The notes under the pieces are model-generated. The model ran no database searches. It was not told the DNA's origin and saw only the letters and a list, made by a program, of their open reading frames with translations. From Acidiluteibacter ferrifornacis (GTDB lineage Bacteria; Bacteroidota; Bacteroidia; Flavobacteriales_E; Vicingaceae), in assembly GCF_009909615.1 (NCBI RefSeq), contig NZ_WWNE01000003.1:369220-433219 (forward strand): DNA of 64,000 nucleotides, written 5' to 3'. How positions within the stretch are numbered: position 1 is the stretch's first letter; each line of letters starts with the position of its first letter. Shown here in pieces: positions 9,233-19,100 of the stretch. The position numbers were made by a program, and so were the translations under genes.

Positions 9233-9838
9233 CTATACAAAATACAGCTGAATCAAAAAACCAACTAAAAATCCGGTGTAAATTTCAATTGGTTGATGTG
9301 CTTTTAGTATTAATCTAGCAATACCAACAAATCCACTAATAAGAATAAATGCAGAAATGATCGAAGTTAGGTCTACTTGAGTTTTCAATGAAAGAACGAG
9401 AATCATTCCAATTAATCCTCCTAACCCTAGCAAGTGGGCGCTGATTTTAAAATTAATAAAAGAAGCTAAGAATAGGATAAAAATCGAAACTGCTGCTCCT
9501 AATGTAAAGTCTAAAATAATGGAGGAAATATTCAATTTAACAAAAAGCCAAACCGAGGTCAGATACATAATGGTTGTAAAAAAATACGGCCATTTTCGCT
9601 CTTTGCACGTCTCCATTTGAAGACTTTTAATGGCTCCTCTTCGCTTTAGCAGCAAACTGAATATCAATGGAAAAATGAATGTATTTAAAAATAAAAAACC
9701 AAGGACTATAACTTTTAACAGAAAAGGATAACGGTAATTAAAGTATGTAGGACTACTGAAAATAATAGCCATACCTAAAACAGGCATGAAAAGAGGATGA
9801 AATAGTTTGGACAGAAAATTAGCTAGTCGAATCGACAT
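9233..9838 (-). CDS. PAP2-like integral membrane protein
   Basis: The 201-residue protein has about six hydrophobic segments. The C-terminal half carries signatures reminiscent of the PAP2 phosphatase superfamily: KISAHLLGLGG in place of the usual PSGH motif, and ARLILKAHQPIEIYTGFLVG in place of the SR...GxHxxxDxxxG motif. The first motif is degenerate, so catalysis is uncertain. It starts 4 nt after the rpoN stop, so the two genes are probably co-transcribed. A role in lipid or undecaprenyl-phosphate metabolism is only a guess from the family. Confidence 0.6.
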   Translation of the reverse strand: MSIRLANFLSKLFHPLFMPVLGMAIIFSSPTYFNYRYPFLLKVIVLGFLFLNTFIFPLIFSLLLKRRGAIKSLQMETCKERKWPYFFTTIMYLTSVWLFVKLNISSIILDFTLGAAVSIFILFLASFINFKISAHLLGLGGLIGMILVLSLKTQVDLTSIISAFILISGFVGIARLILKAHQPIEIYTGFLVGFLIQLYFV

Positions 9839-9842
9839 TTAA

Positions 9843-11297
9843 TTATAGTTCTTTTCTTAATCTAGCAACTGGAATCCCTAATTGTTCACGGTATTTTGCT
9901 ACTGTTCTTCTAGCAATATTGTATCCCTTATCTCTTAATAGTTGCGAAAGCTTTTCGTCAGTAATTGGTTTTTTCTTGCTTTCAGCATCTACAAAATCTT
10001 GCAAAATTTTCTTCACCTCTCTTGTACTTACCTCTTCTCCACTATCAGTAGACAATGATTCTGAAAAGAAGGACTTCAAAAGGAAAGTGCCATAAGGAGT
10101 ACTCACATATTTACTATTTACCACTCTAGAAACAGTGGATATGTCTAAATGAACCATATCGGCTATATCCTTCAAAATCATCGGACGAAGATTGGTTTCG
10201 TCTCCATCTAAAAAATAAGCTTTCTGATATTCAGCAATCGCTTCCATCGTATTGATTAGCGTACCTTGACGTTGTTTAATCGCATCAATGAACCATTTTG
10301 CGCTGTCTAACTTTTGCTTTACAAACATTAATGCCTCCTTTTGTGATTTATCCGTCTTTTTGGATTCAGAATAGGTTTGCATCATGTTTTTATACTCTCT
10401 ACTTACTTTTAATTCGGGAGCATTTCTACCATTTAGTGTAATCTCGATGTTTCCATCCTTAATTACCATATTAAAGTCTGGCACTACTACCTGAACACTT
10501 TTTGCGGATTCATTCATAGAGTTTCCAGGCTTAGGATTTAATCGTAAAATTTCCTCAATTGCCGCCTTTAAGTCCTCGTCTGAAATCTCTACATTCTTCT
10601 TGATTTTATCGTAATGTTTTTTGGTGAATTCTTCAAAGTATTCTTCTAAAATATGAGTGGCAAAAACAATCGAAAGTTTGTTTCTATCTTTTCTATGAAT
10701 TTGAATCAACAAACACTCTTGTAAATCACGAGCGCCCACTCCGGCAGGATCCAATTGCTGTATTATTCGAAGAACTTTAAGCAGTTCTTCTTCTGTAGTC
10801 ATAATATTTTGAGTGAAAGCTAAATCATCTTCGATGGCTGATAGTTCTCTTCTTAAATAGCCGGAATCGTCTAGGCTACCTATTAGGTGCTGTCCAATTT
10901 TAAACTCAGCATCACTCAGATTTTGCAATGATAATTGATTTTCTAATCGTTCATGAAATGTTTTTCCACCGCTTAGAGGTATTTGTCTTTCTTCATCATC
11001 CTTACTGTGATTGGAAATATTGTATTTGTAATCAGGAGTTCCGTCATCATCCATATAGTCAGAAAAGTCGAAGTCTTCTTGTGCTTCTGTCGCATCATCT
11101 CTTTCTTCGTAATCTTCTTCTTTCTCCTCGAATTCCTCATCATTTTCCTTCCCTTCATCCAATGCCGGATTGATTTCTAACTCTTCCTTGATTCTCTGCT
11201 CCAAAGAAACAGTAGGCAATTGAAGCAGCTTCATCAGCTGAATTTGCTGAGGAGATAGCTTCTGAAGCATCTTTTGTTGTAACGACTGCTTTAACAT
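9843..11297 (-). CDS. rpoN: RNA polymerase sigma-54 factor
   Basis: The 484-residue protein shows all three sigma-54 regions. The Gln/Leu-rich activator-interacting region covers about residues 1-50 (LKQSLQQKMLQKLSPQQ, LMKLLQLP). A strongly acidic linker at about 50-100 is followed by the core-binding domain (about 120-300). The DNA-binding part has a helix-turn-helix near STVSRVVNSKYV and ends in the RpoN box ARRTVAKYREQLGIP. It directs transcription from -24/-12 promoters with AAA+ activators; no activator or obvious -24/-12 site is in this window. The downstream PAP2-like gene starts 4 nt later. Confidence 0.96.
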   Translation of the reverse strand: MLKQSLQQKMLQKLSPQQIQLMKLLQLPTVSLEQRIKEELEINPALDEGKENDEEFEEKEEDYEERDDATEAQEDFDFSDYMDDDGTPDYKYNISNHSKDDEERQIPLSGGKTFHERLENQLSLQNLSDAEFKIGQHLIGSLDDSGYLRRELSAIEDDLAFTQNIMTTEEELLKVLRIIQQLDPAGVGARDLQECLLIQIHRKDRNKLSIVFATHILEEYFEEFTKKHYDKIKKNVEISDEDLKAAIEEILRLNPKPGNSMNESAKSVQVVVPDFNMVIKDGNIEITLNGRNAPELKVSREYKNMMQTYSESKKTDKSQKEALMFVKQKLDSAKWFIDAIKQRQGTLINTMEAIAEYQKAYFLDGDETNLRPMILKDIADMVHLDISTVSRVVNSKYVSTPYGTFLLKSFFSESLSTDSGEEVSTREVKKILQDFVDAESKKKPITDEKLSQLLRDKGYNIARRTVAKYREQLGIPVARLRKEL

Positions 11298-11339
11298 ATT
11301 TCCAAAGTTGAAAGGTTGGAACTAAATTTAACTAATTTT

Positions 11340-12782
11340 TTAAAACTCTGCACTCTTCGGTGTTCTAGGAAATGGAATTACATCACGTATATTTCCCATA
11401 CCTGTTACAAATTGTACTAATCGCTCAAAACCTAACCCAAATCCACTGTGTGGAGCAGTTCCAAACTTACGCAACTCCAAATACCACCAAAGTTCGTCCG
11501 CTTCTATGTGCATTTCCTCCATTCGTTTCACAAGCAGATCTAATCGCTCTTCACGCTGAGAACCTCCAACCATTTCTCCAATTCCTGGGAAAAGGATGTC
11601 CATAGCTCTAACCGTTTTTCCATCTTCATTTTGACGCATATAGAATGCCTTAATTTCTTTCGGGTAATCGGTTAAAACTACTGGTTTCTTGAAATGCTTT
11701 TCCACTAAATATCTTTCATGCTCCGACTGTAAATCTGTTCCAAATCCTTCTACAGGATATTGAAATTTTTTCTTTTTGTTTGGTTTAGAATTTCTTAAAA
11801 TTTCAATGGCTTCTGTGTAAGTTAAACGCTCAAAATCGTTATCCACCACAAATTTCAATTTTTCAATTAAATTCATTGGTTGACGATCTTCGGCCTTTTT
11901 GTTTTTTTCTTCTTCTATGATTCTATTTTCGAGATAAACCAAATCATCATGACAATTCTCTAAAGTGTATGCAATCAAATATTTCATGAAGTCTTCAGCT
12001 AAATCAATGTTATCCTCCAATTCATTAAAGGCTACCTCAGGTTCAATCATCCAAAATTCAGCTAAATGCCTTGTGGTATTTGAATTTTCTGCCCTAAAAG
12101 TTGGTCCAAACGTGTAGACCTTTCCCAAAGCCATTGCAGCCGCTTCTGCTTCCAGCTGCCCAGAAACTGTTAAGTTTGTTAACTTACCAAAAAAGTCCTT
12201 TTTGTAATCAATCTCACCTTCTTCTGTTAAGGGTGGATTTTTCTTATCTAAGGTAGAAACGTTGAATGTTTCACCAGCTCCCTCAGCATCAGAACCAGTA
12301 ATAATAGGAGTGTGGATATTGTAAAATCCACGGCTATTAAAGAAGTTGTGTACTGCAAAAATTAAGGTATGCCTGATTCTACTAACAGCACTAAATGTAC
12401 TCGTTCTAAATCTTAAATGAGCATTTTCTCTCAAGAACTCTAATGAATGTTTCTTTGGTTGCAATGGATATTCATTGGCATCGGCTTCACCTAATACTTC
12501 AATACTTGACGCCTCCAATTCATACTTTTGCCCACTACCTTGAGATTCTACTAATTTTCCTATGGCTTTGATGCAAGATCCAGTAGTTACTTTGTCTACT
12601 ACAGCTTCGCCCATTTTTTCTAAATCAACCACAATTTGGAGGTTGTGGGGTGTAGAGCCATCATTAACAGCGATAAACGCTACATTCTTACTCCCTCTTT
12701 TTGTTCTCACCCAAGCACTTATACTTACTTCGATGTCTTTCTCTGTGCTGTTTAAAAGTGCCTTTACTGTTTGACGTGCCAT
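11340..12782 (-). CDS. asnS: Asparagine-tRNA ligase
   Basis: The 480-residue class II synthetase attaches Asn to tRNA-Asn. An N-terminal OB-fold anticodon-binding domain covers about residues 15-110. The catalytic domain has class II motif 1 near [17 protein letters not shown], motif 2 near [23 protein letters not shown], and motif 3 near the C-terminus ([16 protein letters not shown]). The [13 protein letters not shown] segment is typical of AsnS. It lies 42 bp upstream of rpoN on the same strand. Confidence 0.97.
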   Translation of the reverse strand: MARQTVKALLNSTEKDIEVSISAWVRTKRGSKNVAFIAVNDGSTPHNLQIVVDLEKMGEAVVDKVTTGSCIKAIGKLVESQGSGQKYELEASSIEVLGEADANEYPLQPKKHSLEFLRENAHLRFRTSTFSAVSRIRHTLIFAVHNFFNSRGFYNIHTPIITGSDAEGAGETFNVSTLDKKNPPLTEEGEIDYKKDFFGKLTNLTVSGQLEAEAAAMALGKVYTFGPTFRAENSNTTRHLAEFWMIEPEVAFNELEDNIDLAEDFMKYLIAYTLENCHDDLVYLENRIIEEEKNKKAEDRQPMNLIEKLKFVVDNDFERLTYTEAIEILRNSKPNKKKKFQYPVEGFGTDLQSEHERYLVEKHFKKPVVLTDYPKEIKAFYMRQNEDGKTVRAMDILFPGIGEMVGGSQREERLDLLVKRMEEMHIEADELWWYLELRKFGTAPHSGFGLGFERLVQFVTGMGNIRDVIPFPRTPKSAEF

Positions 12783-12940
12783 TCAATTATCTGATTAAAA
12801 ATTATTGAGATTCAAAATGCTTCAATTCTAACGAATAGAACCGCAAAGGAACGTTTTTTTGATGAAATTTTGAATGAAAATTCTCAGGATAACTTTCCTT
12901 GTAATGCCTTAAAAAATGTGAAATAAAATAAAATGTTGCT

Positions 12941-12978
12941 ACATTGGAAACATTATTAACAAAAAACGTTTCCGATGT
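12941..12978. promoter_or_regulatory. Candidate TetR operator (11-bp inverted repeat)
   Basis: ACATTGGAAAC at 12941-12951 is repeated in inverted form as GTTTCCGATGT at 12968-12978, with one mismatch and a 16-bp spacer. The right arm covers the expected -33 position of the promoter whose -7 box is at 12992-12999. Binding by the TetR protein encoded just downstream would block that promoter, the usual autoregulation of TetR-controlled efflux operons. Inferred from position and symmetry only. Confidence 0.55.
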
Positions 12979-12991
12979 TCATTTTGTTTCT

Positions 12992-12999
12992 TACGTTTG
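12992..12999 (+). promoter_or_regulatory. -7 box of the tetR-efflux operon promoter
   Basis: TACGTTTG matches TAnnTTTG. A TTTC at 12969-12972, inside the inverted repeat, lies 19 nt upstream at the -33 position. Initiation would fall close to GTG 13004, implying a leaderless or very short-leader message for the regulator. Confidence 0.5.
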
Positions 13000-13003
13000 C
13001 ATC

Positions 13004-13621
13004 GTGAAAAATTTAACTACAGAAAATAAACTTTTCGATAGTATCAAAGACTTATTCTTGAAGTATGGAATTAAGAGTCTTACCATGGATGATATTGCTC
13101 GTCAGTTGGGAATATCAAAAAAGACACTTTACATTTCTTTCGCCAATAAACGAGATTTAGTAAAGAAAGTAATAGAGTATCAAATTAGCTCGGTACAGTG
13201 TGATGTGGAAAATGAGTGTATTGAGGGAGAAAATGCCATTGATGAATTAATGGGGATCGGGCGTAAAGTAAATGAAGGTCTTTCGGATGCGCACCCTTCC
13301 ATTATGTATGATATTCAGAAATATTACCCCCAAGCTTGGAAAGTATTAATGGAACATAAAGAAGAATTTGTGTTCAATAAAATGTTAATGAACCTGAAGC
13401 GTGGAATAGAAGAGGGGTTGTATAGAGATAACCTCAACCCAGAAGTTTTAACCAAAGCCTACATGGTGATGACAGAAGCAATGATGTCTAATCAATTAGC
13501 GCTACCGGGGAAATTTAATTTTCAAGAATTGCACCTGGAATTAATGCGTTATCACATCAGAGGCATCGCCAATGGGAAAGGAAGGGAATACTTAAAACAG
13601 AAATTTAAAGAAGACAATTAA
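13004..13621 (+). CDS. TetR/AcrR family transcriptional regulator
   Basis: The 205-residue protein has an N-terminal helix-turn-helix (about residues 25-50 from GTG 13004: SLTMDDIARQLGISKKTLYI, then F-NKRDLV) and a helical ligand-binding C-terminal domain. I chose GTG 13004 (VKNLTTENKLFDS) because a TTG-started extension to 12944 would run through the inverted repeat and the -7 box. It is the first gene of the efflux operon, 12 nt before the TolC gene. It is probably a local repressor responding to a substrate of the pump, though the ligand cannot be read from sequence. Confidence 0.87.
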   Translation: MKNLTTENKLFDSIKDLFLKYGIKSLTMDDIARQLGISKKTLYISFANKRDLVKKVIEYQISSVQCDVENECIEGENAIDELMGIGRKVNEGLSDAHPSIMYDIQKYYPQAWKVLMEHKEEFVFNKMLMNLKRGIEEGLYRDNLNPEVLTKAYMVMTEAMMSNQLALPGKFNFQELHLELMRYHIRGIANGKGREYLKQKFKEDN

Positions 13622-13633
13622 TAACTATTAATC

Positions 13634-14986
13634 ATGAAGAAGCTGAATAAGCTCATTACATTGTCTCTGTTTTCTTGCTTGTTTGCAACAGCAATTGCAC
13701 AAGACAGCACACAGACATTTCAATTCACGCTGAAGCAAGCGCAAGACTATGCCGTCTTAAATAGCTATCAAACTCGAACTGCCACCTTGGATGTAGAGAA
13801 ATCAGAAAAGAAAGTGTGGGAAACTACAGCAATTGGTCTACCACAAATTTCTGCTAGTGCGGGTTATACGTATAACATTAAACTCCCCGTTCAGTTAGTA
13901 CCAGGAGATGCCTTCCCAGGTGGGCAGCCAGGAACTTTTCAAGAGTTGACCTTTGGAACAGAACAAAGTATGAGTGCAGCAATCAATGTAAATCAATTGA
14001 TTTTTGATGGAAGCTACATTGTAGGACTGCAAGCAGCTAAAGTGTATAAAGAAATTTCAATCAATGACCAAGCAAAATCAGCAATTGAAATTAAAGATAT
14101 AGTAACTCAAGCATATGGTGGAGTTCTAGTTGCCGAGCGAAATAAATCCATTCTGAAAGAAAATCTCTCTAACATAGATAAGATTGTTTCTGATAATAAA
14201 GCATTGTATGAAAATGGATTCGTGGCTGAACAAGACTACGACCAATTGCAACTATTGCGTTCACAAACTAAAAGTGCATATGACAATGCAGAACGTCAAG
14301 TTCAGATTTCAAAGAATCTACTTAAGTTTTCAATGGGTATTGAAATTGCCAATACTATTGAATTAACTGAATCATTGGATGAAATCGTTAATGAAGTTGA
14401 CGCAGAAGGTTTGGCCTCTTCTACCTTTAATATTGAATCACATATCGACTATCGAATTATAGAGAATCAAGAAAGAGCTTCTTTGCTTCTGGTAAAACAG
14501 GAAAAGTCCGCTTTTTTACCTCGTTTGTCTGCTACTTATAGCTTTCAGGAGAATTCCTTTAGTAACGAATTTAATTTCTTTTCAGATGCCCCATGGTTTA
14601 ACGCTCAGTATGTTGGCTTAAACCTTTCTGTCCCCATCTTTAGTAGTGGTATGAGACTGGCGAAAGTAAAACAAGCTCAATTGGACTTTGAGAAGGTTAC
14701 TTTAGCCAAAAAGCAAGTTTCTGAGAACCTAAAAATGGGTTTAATAACAAGCCGATCTGATTATACCTATGCACTTGATCAGTACAACTCACAGAAAGCA
14801 AATATGGAATTGGCAAACCGAATTTTTACCAAAGAACAAATTAAATATCAAGAAGGAATTTCCTCGAGTTTAGAATTAACTCAAGCAAACAATCAATTAT
14901 TGTCGACACAAGGCGACTACCTAAATTCAATTTTACAACTCATTTCAGCGAAATCTAAATTAGATAAGGCGTTAAATAACTATTAA
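13634..14986 (+). CDS. TolC family outer-membrane efflux protein
   Basis: The 450-residue product has a signal peptide (about residues 1-22, ending AIAQ), then two repeated outer-membrane-efflux halves rich in long amphipathic helices (LKQAQDYAVLNSYQTRTATLDVEKSEKKVWE and later LAKKQVSENLKMG). TolC trimers form the outer-membrane and periplasmic channel of RND pumps. It lies between the TetR gene and the adaptor gene, with 3 nt to the next start. It is the exit duct of the tripartite pump encoded here. Confidence 0.93.
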   Translation: MKKLNKLITLSLFSCLFATAIAQDSTQTFQFTLKQAQDYAVLNSYQTRTATLDVEKSEKKVWETTAIGLPQISASAGYTYNIKLPVQLVPGDAFPGGQPGTFQELTFGTEQSMSAAINVNQLIFDGSYIVGLQAAKVYKEISINDQAKSAIEIKDIVTQAYGGVLVAERNKSILKENLSNIDKIVSDNKALYENGFVAEQDYDQLQLLRSQTKSAYDNAERQVQISKNLLKFSMGIEIANTIELTESLDEIVNEVDAEGLASSTFNIESHIDYRIIENQERASLLLVKQEKSAFLPRLSATYSFQENSFSNEFNFFSDAPWFNAQYVGLNLSVPIFSSGMRLAKVKQAQLDFEKVTLAKKQVSENLKMGLITSRSDYTYALDQYNSQKANMELANRIFTKEQIKYQEGISSSLELTQANNQLLSTQGDYLNSILQLISAKSKLDKALNNY

Positions 14987-14989
14987 ACA

Positions 14990-16162
14990 ATGAAGACAAA
15001 ACAATTAATCGGTGCATTCATTATAAGTGCAGCATTAGCGTCGTGTGGCGGTTCCCAAGAAGGTAAATCTGTAGAGGAGATTATTGAAAATAATGATTTA
15101 GCAGAATTAAAAGAAAAGCACAATGAACTGGTTGCTCAGGAACATGAACTATCCAATCAGATAGAAATGTTAGGAACAGCTATCTCAAAACTTGACAATA
15201 ACAAAGTGCGTCCTTTAGTCTCTGTTTATACCATCAAACCTGAAGAATTCAAGCATTATGTAGAAGTTCAAGGCAATATAGATACCAAACAAAATGTAGT
15301 GCTTTACCCAGAATATGCTGGAGTATTGACGAAAGTTTTGGTGAAAGAAGGTCAACAAGTAAGTAGTGGACAATTGTTAGCCACTATAGAAGATGGTGGG
15401 TTGGCTCAACAAGTGAATCAAGCTGAAATACAAGCGGACTTATCACGAACTACTTTTGAGCGTCAGAAACGTTTATGGGATCAAAAAATTGGTTCTGAAA
15501 TGCAATTTTTACAAGCTAAGGCCAATTATGAAGCCCAACAAAAGTCAGTATCACAACTGAAGTCCCAATTGGCTAAAACTCAAATAAAAGCTCCTTTCTC
15601 TGGTATAGTAGATGAAATAATGATTGAAGAAGGTAACGTAGTAGGTCCGGGGCAAATGGGGGTGATGAGAGTAATCAACATGAATCAGATGTATGTAGAG
15701 TCTGATGTGCCAGAAACTTTTATCTCAGCTATATCAAAAGGAAGAGCTGTTCAAGTTGAAATCCCTGTATTGAACCAGACGATTGATGGAGTAATTAGTC
15801 AAGCGAGTAATTATATAAAGCCTGATAATAGATCTTTTAGAGTTGAAGCCGTGTTGCAAAATAAGGAAGGTAAGATAAAACCAAACATGACTGCTCGTTT
15901 GAAGATTAACGATTATACTGCTGAAAACGCAATTATGATTCCTCAAAGCATTATTTCCGAAGATTCAGAAGGCAAACAATATGTATATAAGGTAAATACC
16001 TCTAAGTCTGAACCTACTGCAGAGCGGGTTTTTATCTCTACAGGGAAAAAGGGTGGCGATTATATTGAAGTCACAGAAGGGTTGGCCGATAATGACTTAG
16101 TGATAAAGGAAGGCGCAAGAACTGTAAAAGACCAACAAGAAGTAGAAATCATCAAACAATAA
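14990..16162 (+). CDS. RND efflux periplasmic adaptor lipoprotein
   Basis: The 390-residue protein begins with a lipoprotein signal and lipobox (LASC, Cys19). A predicted coiled coil follows (about 30-70, EIIENNDLAELKEKHNELVAQEHEL), then the barrel-sandwich (lipoyl-like) domain split by an alpha-hairpin (about 95-220, with VLTKVLVKEGQQVSSGQLLATIED and KTQIKAPFSGIVDE), and a beta-barrel/membrane-proximal domain. The N-terminal coiled coil before the first lipoyl half is common in Bacteroidota adaptors. It links the permease and TolC. Neighbours are 3 nt either side. Confidence 0.93.
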   Translation: MKTKQLIGAFIISAALASCGGSQEGKSVEEIIENNDLAELKEKHNELVAQEHELSNQIEMLGTAISKLDNNKVRPLVSVYTIKPEEFKHYVEVQGNIDTKQNVVLYPEYAGVLTKVLVKEGQQVSSGQLLATIEDGGLAQQVNQAEIQADLSRTTFERQKRLWDQKIGSEMQFLQAKANYEAQQKSVSQLKSQLAKTQIKAPFSGIVDEIMIEEGNVVGPGQMGVMRVINMNQMYVESDVPETFISAISKGRAVQVEIPVLNQTIDGVISQASNYIKPDNRSFRVEAVLQNKEGKIKPNMTARLKINDYTAENAIMIPQSIISEDSEGKQYVYKVNTSKSEPTAERVFISTGKKGGDYIEVTEGLADNDLVIKEGARTVKDQQEVEIIKQ

Positions 16163-16165
16163 AAA

Positions 16166-19100
16166 ATGTCTGAAGAAATAAAAAACAACGATTTACCAGA
16201 AAAAATCCAACCTTCGGAAGTGAATACAGAAGAAAAAGAGTTTGGATTGTCTTCTTGGGCAATAGATAACCCTACAGTTATCTATGTGATGATTGCAATT
16301 TTCTTATTCCTAGGGCTTTCTTCATACTTCGGATTACCAAGAGAAAGCTTTCCTGAGATAAAAGAAACTAAAATATATATCAGTGCACCCTATCCTGGAA
16401 ACACCGCTGAAGATATAGAACGACTTATAGTAGACCCATTAGAAGACGAGCTGGATGATGTAAGTAACGTTGTAGAAATCCTATCGACTTCTCAAGAGGA
16501 TTACGGAATTATAACTGTAGAGTTTGATGAAGATATTAGCGTAGAGGATGCAAAAGTAAAAGTAAAAGATAAGGTAGATGCAGCTAAATCTAGTGAAGAT
16601 TGGCCAACTTTTAATGGAGCCAAAGTAGAGCCTAATGTGTTCGACTTAAACCTTTCAGAGGAAATGCCAATAGTAAACTATAACATTACTGGTGACTATC
16701 CGATTGAAAAATTAAAAGAGTATGCAGAGTACCTAGAGGACGCTATTGAGAAAGTACCAGAAATCAAACAGGTAGACATTCGAGGGGCTCAAGAAAAAGA
16801 AGTAGAAGTAGCGGTTGATGTGTACAAAATGATGGCTGCTAAGGTAAGCTTTCAAGATGTTCAAAATGCAATCAGTAACGGAAACGTTACTATGTCTGCA
16901 GGAAATTTAATTAACAGTGGGCAAAGAAGAACAATTCGAATTTTAGGAGAGATAGACCGACCAATGGACTTGGAAAATTTCGTAGTAAAGTCCGAAAAAG
17001 GCAATTCGATATACTTGAAAGATATTGCTACTGTGAAATTTCAAGCTGAAGAAACTACTACCTACGCTCGAGAATGGGGAGAGCAAGTCGTTATGCTTGA
17101 TGTAAAAAAGAGAGCCGGTAAAAACATGATCTCTGCTATCGAGCAGGCCAATAAAATTATTGAAGAAGCAAAAGAGAACTACATTCCATCTGATGTTCAA
17201 ATTACATCTGCGAATGATCAGTCAGCGATGACTATCAATCAAGTTAACGACCTCGTAAACAATATTATATTTGGAATTATCTTGGTAATTTTAGTGTTGA
17301 TGTTCTTCCTTGGTTTTAGGAATGCACTTTTCGTTGGATTCGCAATTCCAATGTCCATGTTCATGTCTTTTATGGTCATTGAATTGTTAGGGTACACCAT
17401 GAATACTATGGTACTATTTGCGTTGGTGATGGGACTTGGTATGCTAGTTGACAATGGAATTGTGGTAGTTGAGAACGTATACCGTTTAATGAGTGAAGGA
17501 ATGAGCAGATACGAGGCCTCCAAAAAAGGTATTGGTGAAATCGCAGTTCCTATTATTATCTCAACCGCAACTACTGTAGCAGCATTCGTTCCATTAGGAT
17601 TCTGGCCTGGTGTAATGGGTGAATTTATGGTTTACTTTCCCATTACCCTTTCCATCGTATTGGGTTCATCACTATTTGTAGCGATTTTTATCAACTCGAT
17701 GCTGGTTTCTAAATTTATGGAGGTAGATGAAAAAGTATTACCCTTCAAAAAACTCATTAGAAACATCATAATTCTAGTTGTTCTCGGGGTATTCATGATG
17801 ATCGTAGGTGGAGCAGTAAGAGGCCTTGGGACATTGATGATTTTTACTGCTATAATGCTTCTAATGTATCGCTATGTTTTCAAAAAGTGGGCAGATAATT
17901 TCCAACGTAAAACTTTGGTGACTTTCGAAAACTGGTATGAATCCTCTTTAAAATTTGCCTTGAGAAAGAAAAACGCTTATTACTTCTTTTTCGGAACAAT
18001 CGTAATGCTTTTTGTTTCCTTATTTCTATTTGGTGGCTCAGTAGGTTCAGGTAGAACTAAGATTGAGTTTTTTCCAGACAACAAGCCTAATCAGATTATC
18101 GTATACATCGAATATCCTCAAGGAACCGACATAGATAAAACCAATGAGATTACTAAAAGCATAGAAAAAAGAGTATATGCTGTTTTAAGAGATGAGCAAT
18201 ATGTCGATGATGGTTATAATTTCATGACCGAATCTGTAGTTTCTCAAGTTGGTGAAGGTGCAGGAAATCCTCAAACAGATGGGGGATCAGCAGCAGAAAT
18301 GCCGCATAGAGGTAAAATTACTGCAACTATGCGAGAATATAAATACAGAAGAGGAGAGGATAGTGAAACGCTGCGACTAAAAGTTCAAGATGCATTGAGA
18401 GGTGTTTATCCGGGAGTATCTATATCTGTAGAAAAAGATGCTGCAGGTCCCCCCATAGGCTATCCGATCAACATTGAAGTAAGTGGAAAGGATTATACCG
18501 AGTTAATTGATGTTGCAGAAAGAATAAGAAATTTCATCAATGCTCAAAATGTACCTGGTATAGAAGAGTTAAAAATTGATGTGAATAAAAGTAAGCCAGC
18601 TATTCAAGTTGAAGTGGATCGTCAAAAAGCTGGAGAATTAGGTGTATCTGCAGGCCAGGTTGGGAATCAATTGAGAAGCTCTATTTTTGGTATTAAAGCA
18701 GGTGTTTATAAGGAAGATGGAGATGATTATGATATCTATGTTAGATTTAACGAAGACTTGAAAAAAAATCCAAGCGCTTTGTTTAATCAGAACATTATCT
18801 TTAGAGATCAAGCAACTGGTACCATTAAAGAAATTCCCATAAGCACAGTTGCAACACAGAAAAACACATCAGGATTTAGTGCCGTTAAACACATTGACTT
18901 ACAACGTATCGTAACGGTATACTCAGGTGTTTTACCAGGAGCAAATGCGAACGAAATTGTGAATATTTTGAAAAACAAAATGCTCGACTTTGAGACTCCT
19001 AAGGGTGTTGAATACGCTTTTACCGGAGAAATCGAAGAACAAGGAAAACAGATGGCCTTTTTACTTGGTGCATTAGCTACTGGATTAGGTTTGATTATGT

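Noticed and set aside
10928..11180. Several open frames inside rpoN on both strands
   Set aside because: They are shadows of the acidic, Glu-rich linker codons of rpoN and have no independent signals.
9843..11297. Sigma-54 (-24/-12) promoters elsewhere in the window
   Set aside because: TGGCAC occurrences were inspected by eye and none is followed at the correct distance by TTGC; no AAA+ activator gene is present.
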